This document shows positions 45,181 to 52,501 of a stretch of 64,000 nucleotides of DNA, in pieces. A program made the translations under genes and the position numbers. Positions within the stretch are counted from its first letter, which is position 1. Every line of letters starts with the position of its first letter. The stretch comes from Leucobacter luti (lineage in GTDB: Bacteria > Actinomycetota > Actinomycetes > Actinomycetales > Microbacteriaceae), in contig NZ_CP080492.1 of the NCBI RefSeq assembly GCF_019464495.1, positions 868,001-932,000 of the forward strand, in the 5' to 3' direction. The notes below the pieces were generated by a model. The model was given only the letters and a program-made list of their open reading frames with translations, had not been told where the DNA came from and ran no database searches.

Positions 45181-46478
45181 AGAGCGCCTGACCGACGTAC
45201 TCCCCGGCGAGATGCCGCGCGGGATCGCCCACAGCCCCGAGCCGACGTGGCGCAGGTACTCGTTCATGCTGTCAGCCTTGAGGCTCTGCTGCACGCGCAC
45301 AAACGTTGCCGGATCCTTCTGGAAGCTGATAAAAAAGAGGCCAGCTCCGAGTTGTCCGAGCGGGTTCGAGCCGTCCACGTAGTTGTAGCCGCGGCGCAGC
45401 ATCCGCGCGCCACCGTTCTGCTCAGGGTGCGCGAGCCGCACGTGAGCATCCGTCGCAATCGCGGGACCGCCTGCGGTCGAGACAGCCTCGAAATTCGGGG
45501 CGTCAAACTCGGCACCTCCTGAGAGCGGGCCTCCCTCTCCCTTGGTGCGCCCCACGATCCGTTCCTGTTCGCTCAGCGATGCACGATCCCACGTTTCGAT
45601 CGTCATAGCAATCTTGCGCGCGACCAGGTAGCTCCCCCCGCGCAACCACTCCTGCGGGTGCGACTCCGGGACCCAGATGTGTTCCGCGAGCCCCTCCCGG
45701 TCCTCGGCCATCACGTTCGCAGTGCCGTCTTTGAAGCCAAACAGATTGCGTGGCGTGTCCTGGCTCTGCGAGGTCGACGAGGTGCGCCCGAAGCCGAGCT
45801 GGCTCCACGCGATCCGCGCGCGTCCCATCGCTATGCGGCTCAGATTCCGGATCGCGTGCACGGCGACCTGCGGATCGTCTGCGCACGCCTGAATGCAGAG
45901 ATCGCCACCGGTCGTGGCCGAATCGAGCAGGTCAAACGCGAACGCTGGCAGCTCAGTGAACTCGGCTGGCAGACGCTCGGCGAGGCCGAAGCGATCCTCG
46001 CCGTCTTTCGTTTCGAACAGGCTGCGTCCAAAGCCAAACGTGAGCGTCAGCTTCGCTGCCCCGAGGCCCAGCGCCTCACCGGTGTCGGACGGTGGTGCGA
46101 GCGGTGGCCCGGATGCGGCACCGCCTGCTCCGAGCTCCGCGCCGCGGGTAAGCGCCTCGGCCGCGACGGTCCAGTCGGAGAGAAGCTCAATGAGCGCTGC
46201 ACGGTCGACTCCGCGTAGCAACTGGAAACTGGCGAAGTGCAGGCGATCTTGCGCTGGAGTGACGATCCCTGCCTGGTGAGCTCCGCGGAACGGCACCGCG
46301 CCGGAGCTCGAACCGCCGGGGTTGCCTGCCCCCGCAGCGGTCGCGAGCGCTGCTCCCCGGCACCACCGACAGCCAGGCCGACCGCCCCGCTCCCGAGAAG
46401 ACCGAAGAGCCCCCTGCGGCTCACACGATTGGGTTCGGGCGCGCCAGTGTCCGGCTCCCCACTCGGGGTGCCGGACAC
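45164..46478 (-). pseudogene. efeB: Dyp-type haem peroxidase EfeB (deferrochelatase), two frameshifts
   Basis: A Tat-exported Dyp peroxidase, third gene of efeUOB. The start is best at GTG 46478, after AGGAG. The leader (NRVSRRGLFGLLGSGAVGLAVGGAG) carries the twin-arginine motif. At the G4 run 46355-46358 the frame is lost; one extra G restores GAALATAAGAG and joins the body. The body is full family sequence: LHFASFQLL, FGFKDGTANV with its haem-pocket Asp, RGYNYVDGSN and GLFFISFQKDP. A second missing G at 45202-45205 replaces the normal end EYVGQALFTKSA with out-of-frame residues. The true stop is at 45164. As written the gene cannot make secreted EfeB. Confidence 0.88.
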
Positions 46479-46494
46479 TGGCGTCAACTCCTGG

Positions 46495-47709
46495 TTATGC
46501 AGCGCTGACTCCCAGCACGGTGTGGGTCAGCTGCGACAGCGGCTCGCTCAATGCGTTGAGCTGAGCGCCGAGCTCGTTTCGGGCGTTCTGATCCACAGTT
46601 GAATAGTCCACGAAGCCACCCTCGTAGTCACCATAGGTGGCGAGGAGCTCGAGCATCGCGGCGAACTGTGTGTCGAGCGTCTTCGTGAGCTCTGCACCCT
46701 CGTCGCCCTTCGCCGCCGCGATGTCGCGCACGGCCTCGTAGGCCACCTGCGCGCCTTCGACGTTGGCAGTGAAGTCGTAGAGGTCGGTGTGCGCGAACTC
46801 ATTTTCCTCACCAGGCAGTTTACCGTCGGGCGCTGCGATCTCGTCGAGCAAACCGATGGCCCCGTTCGTGATATCGCTCAGCGAGAGCGTGAAGTCATCG
46901 GAGTGCACAAGATCGTAGAGCGAGGTGATGTCGGTGACGAGTTGCTCCCCGAGGGTCGCGCGCTCAGCGGGCGTGAGCGCGACGATCTTCTCGTCGGGAT
47001 AGTTCTCGGCTGCCGCATCGAGCCAGAGATCCATTTCGATCCGGTGGAACCCGGTGAAGGGCAGCCCCTCGGCCTCGGCGCCCGGCTTGCGGTAGTCGAT
47101 CGAAGGATCAAGATCACCAAACTGCTCCGCGGTCGGCTCGATCCGCTCGTAGCTGACGCGCGCCAACGGGAACAAGCGCTTTGCCTCAGCGTCCTCTCCC
47201 GCGACGTACGCATCAACGAACTCTTGCACCTGCGGCAGCAGTTCGGCTGCCTGGCTCTTCACGTACGCGGTGTAGCTCGCGACCGCTGCGTCCTCGGCTT
47301 CGGCATCATCCGCGTTCGCCTCGACGCTTTCGCCCGTCACAGTGAACGGAGTGGTTCCGATCCCGGCCCCGACCATTCCCGGCTTGCAGACAGTGAAGTA
47401 CTCACCCGGCTGGGCGACCAAGGTGAGATCGCGGCTTGCGCCGGGTGCGATGTTCTCGACCTCACCGACGATACTCAACTTGTTCTCTGCGAGAACGTAG
47501 AACTCGGTGACCTGGTCACCCGAGTTCGTCACCGTAAAGGTGATCGGCCCGCTCGCGGCAGTGTCGGCGCTGACCGCGCAGGAGTCTGCGCCCGAGTCGA
47601 CGGTGAGGGCGGCGGCTTCACCGGAGCCGGCATTCGGCACACAGCCGGTGAGCGTGAAGGCAGCGGTCGCAACGGCTGCGGCAATGATGAGTGGTCTACG
47701 GGTGTGCAC
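46495..47709 (-). CDS. efeO: iron uptake system component EfeO
   Basis: A 404-residue lipoprotein (lipobox LTGC, Cys23). The N-terminal cupredoxin-like domain (SGPITFTVTNSGDQVTEFYVLAENKLSIVGEVENI, GEYFTVCKPG) is followed by the M75 peptidase-like domain with the metal motif HRIE in TGFHRIEMDLW. EfeO is thought to bind ferrous/ferric iron and hand it to EfeU. ATG start at 47709, nine bases after efeU; efeB follows after 16 bases. Complete and intact. Confidence 0.95.
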   Translation of the reverse strand: MHTRRPLIIAAAVATAAFTLTGCVPNAGSGEAAALTVDSGADSCAVSADTAASGPITFTVTNSGDQVTEFYVLAENKLSIVGEVENIAPGASRDLTLVAQPGEYFTVCKPGMVGAGIGTTPFTVTGESVEANADDAEAEDAAVASYTAYVKSQAAELLPQVQEFVDAYVAGEDAEAKRLFPLARVSYERIEPTAEQFGDLDPSIDYRKPGAEAEGLPFTGFHRIEMDLWLDAAAENYPDEKIVALTPAERATLGEQLVTDITSLYDLVHSDDFTLSLSDITNGAIGLLDEIAAPDGKLPGEENEFAHTDLYDFTANVEGAQVAYEAVRDIAAAKGDEGAELTKTLDTQFAAMLELLATYGDYEGGFVDYSTVDQNARNELGAQLNALSEPLSQLTHTVLGVSAA

Positions 47710-47717
47710 AGTGGCTC

Positions 47718-48620
47718 CTAGGTAGCTGGTTGCGGAACGAGAGTGGGACGTGGCGCTGGTTTCGGACGCAAGGCCCGACGGAGGAACAGCGCCATCGTGG
47801 GAACGAGGTACAGCACATATCCGACGAGTTCGAGCTTCGTCATCTCGGGTGCGAAGCCGATCGTGCCTTTGAGTAGGCTGCCGAGCACGCCGTCAGGGGC
47901 GATCAGGTGCGGGATCCGGAAGGCCCACGCTGCGTCTCCATACCAGGACTGCACGAACGCACTGGCGCCCTCTGGCGCCATCGCAAATGGGCCAGGCAGG
48001 ACCGCGGCCTCCTGCAGGTCGTGGATCGCATACGCAACAACGCCTGCTGCGAAGACGATCAGCAGTGCGCCCGTCCAGGTAAAGAACCGCGCAAGATTGA
48101 CGCGAAGCAAGCCGCGGTAGATCAGCCAGCCGAGCGCAGCAGCGAGCACAATACCCCCGACGGCCGCGAGCAGTCCGACGAGTGGGCTCTCCCCTGAGGA
48201 CCGGGTCGTCGCCCAGATAAACAGTGCGGTTTCAAGGCCCTCGCGACCCACCGAGAGAAACCCGACCGCCACAATTCCCCAGCCGGATCCCGCGATGGCG
48301 TCGCCGAGCTGCCCTTCAAGCGCGCCGCGCATTCCGCGCGCGGTCCGCAGCATCCAGAACACCATCCAGGTGACAAGGGCGACCGCGAGCAAAGACAGTG
48401 TTCCGCCAATGATCTCCTGCGCTTGGAACGACAATCCGTAGGCGCCAAATGTCAGCACAGCGCCGACGGTGAGCGAGACGATGATTGCGAGCGCGACACC
48501 TGCCCAGATTCGCCAAGCTACGTCGCGGCGGCCGATGCGGTTGACGTACGCGAGCAGAATACCGACAACAAGGGCGGCCTCGAGGCCCTCGCGCAAGCCG
48601 ATCAGGAAGGTACCGAGCAT
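47718..48620 (-). CDS. efeU: iron permease EfeU (FTR1 family)
   Basis: A 300-residue membrane permease with seven hydrophobic segments and two REGLE iron-binding motifs: LREGLEAALVVG at residues 9-20 and SVGREGLETALFI around residue 145. The start at ATG 48620 gives the standard FTR1 N-terminus; earlier residues in the same frame are not family-like. First gene of efeUOB. The DtxR/IdeR box 38 bp upstream indicates repression by iron-loaded DtxR. Confidence 0.95.
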   Translation of the reverse strand: MLGTFLIGLREGLEAALVVGILLAYVNRIGRRDVAWRIWAGVALAIIVSLTVGAVLTFGAYGLSFQAQEIIGGTLSLLAVALVTWMVFWMLRTARGMRGALEGQLGDAIAGSGWGIVAVGFLSVGREGLETALFIWATTRSSGESPLVGLLAAVGGIVLAAALGWLIYRGLLRVNLARFFTWTGALLIVFAAGVVAYAIHDLQEAAVLPGPFAMAPEGASAFVQSWYGDAAWAFRIPHLIAPDGVLGSLLKGTIGFAPEMTKLELVGYVLYLVPTMALFLRRALRPKPAPRPTLVPQPAT

Positions 48621-48657
48621 TCGTACTGCCTCTTCCGCGGGAGTGATGTGATGTTGG

Positions 48658-48676
48658 TGAGGTAAGCCTAACCCGA
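48658..48676 (-). promoter_or_regulatory. DtxR/IdeR iron box upstream of efeUOB
   Basis: TGAGGTAAGCCTAACCCGA matches 16 of 19 positions of the DtxR/IdeR consensus TWAGGTWAGSCTWACCTWA, including the whole central GGTAAGCCTAACC core. It lies 38 bp before the efeU ATG, so iron-loaded DtxR would block transcription of efeUOB. Confidence 0.85.
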
Positions 48677-48837
48677 ACCTCGAACACACTACTCCGGCAG
48701 CCCGCGCACGACAAGTTTTGGTCAGTGTTTTCTTCGGCAAGCCCCTCGCACCACAGTGCGCTGCCCCGGTCCAGCGCGCCACTCCACTGGCAGCCGCCGC
48801 CCCACAAGCGCGAGCGGCAGCAGTTCCGCACTCGCCG

Positions 48838-48887
48838 GATCAACGCAGAACACCCCCGCCAGCCGGCGGGGGTGTTCTGCGTTGATC
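48838..48887 (-). terminator. very long perfect hairpin terminator after serA
   Basis: A 23-bp perfect inverted repeat: 48838-48860 pairs with 48865-48887 around an AGCC loop. It begins eight bases beyond the serA stop codon (48895). The stem holds a run of five G/C pairs and then A/T-rich ends, so it could terminate in both directions. The region between it and the DtxR box shows nothing else. Confidence 0.8.
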
Positions 48888-48894
48888 GTGTGGG

Positions 48895-50487
48895 CTAGAG
48901 CGCGTCGATATCAATCGTGTGAAGCTCATCCGCGCCGATCGCTTCGCGCAGGCGGACAATGACGTCCTCTGCAACGGGCGAGTCGACAGAGAGCACCGAC
49001 AGCGCGGTCCCCTTCTTTTCGTCCCGAGCGATCTGCAGGCCAGCGATATTGACGCCGGCCTCGCCGAGCTCTGCACCATAGGCGGCAACGATGCCCGGGC
49101 GATCGGTGTAGCTAAACACCACCAGGTGCTCGGGAATGGGCAGCTCAACCTCGTAGCCGTTGACCTCAACGATCTTCTCGACCTGCTTCGGCCCGGTCAA
49201 CGTGCCGGACACAGACAGCGCTGTGCCGTCAGTGAGCGCGCCACGGATCGTGATCACATTGCGATAGCTCTCCGAGTTCGCGTCGACCGTGAAGCGGACC
49301 TCTACGTTGCGCTGCTCCGCGAGCAGCGGTGCGTTGACATAGGACACAGGGTCGCTCACGACCTTCGAGAAAATACCCTTGAGGGCCGCGAGGCGCAACG
49401 CCTCAACGTTGCGCTCTGCAAGTTCCCCGTGCACCTCAATGTCGAGCGACGCAAGGGGGCCGGCAGCGAGACCTGCGAACACCTGGCCGAGCTTCTCGGT
49501 GAGCGGCAGCCCCGGGCGCACGTACTCGTCGATCACGCCTCCTGCAACATTGACCGCGTCCGGCACCAGGTCGCCTGCGAGCGCGAGGCGCACGGACTTC
49601 GCAACCGACACGCCTGCCTTCTCCTGAGCTTCTTCCGTCGAGGCGCCGAGATGCGGGGTGACATTGACGGTGGGCAGGCCGGTCAGGCTCGTATCAGCGG
49701 GAGGCTCCTGCACGAACACGTCGAGCGCAGCGCCCGCAATCTCGCCAGCGGTCAGCGCCTCGGCCAGCGCGGCTTCATCAATCAACCCACCGCGGGCGAC
49801 GTTCACCACGTACGCTGTGCGCTTCATCGCCGTGAGCTGCTCTGCTCCAATCATGCCGAGCGTTTCCGGCGTGCGCGGCATGTGGATCGTGAGGAAGTCA
49901 GCCCGCGCAACGAGCTCGTCAAGCGAAACCAGCTGCACACCGAGCTGCTGTGCCCTGGCCGCTGTGACGTAGGGATCATATGCAACGAGTTCGACTCCGA
50001 ACCCGCGAAGACGCTCGGCAACGAGCGCACCGATGCGGCCCAGGCCGATGATCCCGATGGTCTTCTCGTAGAGTTCCGTGCCTGTGAAGGAAGAACGCTT
50101 CCACTGGCCCGCTGACAGGGACGCATGCGCGCGCTGCAGGTGACGAGCGAGGCCCAAAATATGGGCAACGGTCAGCTCAGCCGCACTGATCACGTTCGAG
50201 GTCGGCGCGTTGACCACCATGACACCGGCCTGCGTTGCGGCCTTGATGTCGACGTTATCGAGGCCGACGCCCGCGCGGGCGACCACCTTCAGCTTCGGCG
50301 CCCAGCTGAGCGCCTCCGCGTCAATCTGTGTGGCGGAGCGCACGAGCACGGCGTCGGCGGTCGCGAGCGCCGAGCGCAGCGCGTCACGATCCGTACCGTC
50401 GACGTGCACCACCTCGAAGTCGGGGCCGAGCGCGGCGATAGTGGCGGGCGAGAGTTGTTCGGCGATCAGCACGACCGGCGCAGACAT
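48895..50487 (-). CDS. serA: D-3-phosphoglycerate dehydrogenase
   Basis: A 530-residue enzyme for the first step of serine synthesis. It has the NAD-binding segment TIGIIGLGRIGALVAERL, VNVARGGLIDEAAL, the catalytic His in VTPHLGASTEEAQEKAG, then the long-form intervening domain and a C-terminal ACT domain (VFSYTDRPGIVAAYGAELGEAGVNIAGLQIAR) where serine inhibits. The ATG at 50487 is preferred over a TTG directly before it. This is the type found in M. tuberculosis (Rv2996c), which lies near ilvC there as well. Confidence 0.96.
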   Translation of the reverse strand: MSAPVVLIAEQLSPATIAALGPDFEVVHVDGTDRDALRSALATADAVLVRSATQIDAEALSWAPKLKVVARAGVGLDNVDIKAATQAGVMVVNAPTSNVISAAELTVAHILGLARHLQRAHASLSAGQWKRSSFTGTELYEKTIGIIGLGRIGALVAERLRGFGVELVAYDPYVTAARAQQLGVQLVSLDELVARADFLTIHMPRTPETLGMIGAEQLTAMKRTAYVVNVARGGLIDEAALAEALTAGEIAGAALDVFVQEPPADTSLTGLPTVNVTPHLGASTEEAQEKAGVSVAKSVRLALAGDLVPDAVNVAGGVIDEYVRPGLPLTEKLGQVFAGLAAGPLASLDIEVHGELAERNVEALRLAALKGIFSKVVSDPVSYVNAPLLAEQRNVEVRFTVDANSESYRNVITIRGALTDGTALSVSGTLTGPKQVEKIVEVNGYEVELPIPEHLVVFSYTDRPGIVAAYGAELGEAGVNIAGLQIARDEKKGTALSVLSVDSPVAEDVIVRLREAIGADELHTIDIDAL

Positions 50488-50576
50488 CAAGCGAATCCTT
50501 CGGGTCAGCGATAAGGAAACTACGCGAATCCGCGCAGAGACTTCAGTCTACTGCCGTGCCACGGCGACTCAGAACG

Positions 50577-50897
50577 CTATGCGAAATATGACGACTCAGG
50601 AATGACATGCATCAGGTCCAGCTGCCACACGGCGATTGCTGCAATCCCGGCTGCCAGCAGCAAAATGCGGATCCCTGGCTTTCTGCCACGGCCGAGTACC
50701 AACGCGGCGGCGAGCACCAGGAGCGGAAGCAGGATACCGACGCTGAGCCAGATCCACCCGGTCACACTCAATCCGGTGCCAAGCGCCCCGCTCAGGCCGA
50801 GCATGCCGGTGAGGTTGCCAACGCCGGTGATCGTTGCGTAGAGGTAGAGGCCGCACAGCAGCACCCCAACACCCCACGCGAGAATGCGTGAGACCAC
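50577..50897 (-). CDS. small membrane protein, unknown function (106 aa)
   Basis: A 106-residue protein with three hydrophobic segments (ILAWGVGVLLCGLYLYATI; LSVTGWIWLSVGILLPLLVLAAALVL; IRILLLAAGIAAIAVWQL). The GTG start at 50897 has a perfect GAGGAGG about eight bases upstream. It follows the next gene on the same strand after four bases, so the two form an operon. No family recognised. Confidence 0.72.
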   Translation of the reverse strand: MVSRILAWGVGVLLCGLYLYATITGVGNLTGMLGLSGALGTGLSVTGWIWLSVGILLPLLVLAAALVLGRGRKPGIRILLLAAGIAAIAVWQLDLMHVIPESSYFA

Positions 50898-50901
50898 GTT
50901 C

Positions 50902-51420
50902 CTAGCCTCCTCTGGCAATGAGCATCGGCAATGGCAACAGCACCACAGCACCGATCGCGAGCAATAGTGAGAGCCTGGCGGTGCGCCCGCCGCGGCTCAG
51001 CACGAGCGCCGTGAAGAACCACAGCGCAGGCGCAAACGGTGCGGCCCAATAGACGATCTGCTGCAGCACGCCACCGATGGACCCACTGCCAGCCGCCGTG
51101 ATCGCGTTGACCTCGGAATACGCTTGCGCCACGATGGCCCAGCCAACGGTGTAGAGCAAGTACAGCCCACCGAAGACGCCGAGCGCCACGAGGGCCCCAT
51201 TCGACACCTGCGTCCCGGGTGGGGCAGTTGCCTCTGCTGTCTCCGCAGCGGTGTCCGGGTCCTTCACACCTGCGGGATCGCCCGCTGAGGCGTGAGCAAG
51301 TGCGCCCGCGGAGTCCGCCGGGGCAGTGACCGCAGGATCGCCGATCCCCTGTGGTGCTTCCACTGTCCAGCCGCTCGCGAGCCCGCTCTCACGCGGCACC
51401 GGGACCGTCTTTTTTCGCAT
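50902..51420 (-). CDS. membrane protein, unknown function (172 aa)
   Basis: A 172-residue protein, ATG start at 51420. The first 75 residues are hydrophilic and Ala/Pro-rich (probably disordered and cytoplasmic). Three membrane segments follow: LVALGVFGGLYLLYTVGWAIV, IVYWAAPFAPALWFFTALVL and LSLLLAIGAVVLLPLPMLI. No catalytic motif or family is recognised. Its downstream partner is also a small membrane protein, and it is divergent from another membrane protein at 51580, suggesting an envelope role. Confidence 0.75.
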   Translation of the reverse strand: MRKKTVPVPRESGLASGWTVEAPQGIGDPAVTAPADSAGALAHASAGDPAGVKDPDTAAETAEATAPPGTQVSNGALVALGVFGGLYLLYTVGWAIVAQAYSEVNAITAAGSGSIGGVLQQIVYWAAPFAPALWFFTALVLSRGGRTARLSLLLAIGAVVLLPLPMLIARGG

Positions 51421-51579
51421 GTCTCCAGCTTAACTTCGCTCCGCTCTGAGACACCCGGGAGCTGAGTCCCTGGCGTGTGGCGGCAGATGCAAAGGCAGGC
51501 CGCTCCTCTTCTCCTGCGGCACGGCTCCTACTACAATTGCGAAAGATCCCACTCAGCACGCACAAAGGAACTCACGATA

Positions 51580-52500
51580 GTGACAGAATCTCGGAAGAAC
51601 AAGAGCGACGACGCCACTCAGCTGGGTGCACCGGCGTGGACGCCCACCGCCGAAGCGAAGGCAAAGGCCACGCGCTTCCGGTGGATCGCGGCTGCGCTTT
51701 GGTTCGTGGCAATCGCACTCGAGGGTGTCGCGATCTTCTGGCTGTTGCGTCAGCGTGAGTTCGTGGGTGAAGACGGCACACTGGTCCGCGATCCAGAAAC
51801 GGGGCTCCTCGAGACCCAGAACGCCACTGCAGTATTCCCGCAGTGGGCGTTCACGATGCTCCTCATTTCACTCGTCGTGATCGCCGCTCTCGCGATCACC
51901 GGCTCGGTGCTGTGGAAGAAGGCCAACCGCCTGGATCCCGCCCAGCGATCCGAAACCGTGCGCTTCTTTGTGCAGAACCAGCTCGGTGCGATCATCGCCA
52001 TCGTCGCGTTCCTCCCGTTGATCATCCTGATCTTCACGAATAAGGACATGGACGGCAAGCAGAAGGGGATCGCGGGCGCTCTGGGTGTGGTCCTCGCGAT
52101 TGCCGCCGCAGCGGTGGGCGTCGATCTGAACCCGCCGTCGGTGGAGAAGTACACGGCAGACCAGTCGACAGTGATCCAGCTACTCGGCTCGGACGAGGTC
52201 GTCTGGGTCGACGGCGGCAAGGTGTACCACGTCTGCGAGGACGTCTCGGATATTCAGACCGGCAGCGACAAGCGCACCGGAACCACTGCTGAGGCGATCG
52301 AGGCAGGAAAATCCCGCCTCACCCTCAAGTTCGCGAGCGAGCTGCGGGCCTGCAACCTGAATGTGCCAACGAATGCCGAAGAAATCGAGGCGGCGCTCAA
52401 GGAGATCCAGAACGGCAGTACGTCCACCACGCTCCCCGCCCCCGTCTGGTCGGATCCGAGTAAGGCGCCGATCGTAGTTGAGAGCGCCCCAGCAGCGTAA
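51580..52500 (+). CDS. membrane protein, unknown function (306 aa)
   Basis: A 306-residue protein, GTG start at 51580 with AAAGGAA upstream. Three to four membrane segments lie in residues 33-190 (WIAAALWFVAIALEGVAIFWLL; FTMLLISLVVIAALAITGSVLW; AIIAIVAFLPLIILIF; GALGVVLAIAAAAVGV). A soluble C-terminal domain follows, with two cysteines (VCEDVSDI and LRACNLNV), possibly exported. No family recognised. The stop is directly followed by the start of hrpB. Confidence 0.78.
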   Translation: MTESRKNKSDDATQLGAPAWTPTAEAKAKATRFRWIAAALWFVAIALEGVAIFWLLRQREFVGEDGTLVRDPETGLLETQNATAVFPQWAFTMLLISLVVIAALAITGSVLWKKANRLDPAQRSETVRFFVQNQLGAIIAIVAFLPLIILIFTNKDMDGKQKGIAGALGVVLAIAAAAVGVDLNPPSVEKYTADQSTVIQLLGSDEVVWVDGGKVYHVCEDVSDIQTGSDKRTGTTAEAIEAGKSRLTLKFASELRACNLNVPTNAEEIEAALKEIQNGSTSTTLPAPVWSDPSKAPIVVESAPAA

Positions 52501-52501
52501 C

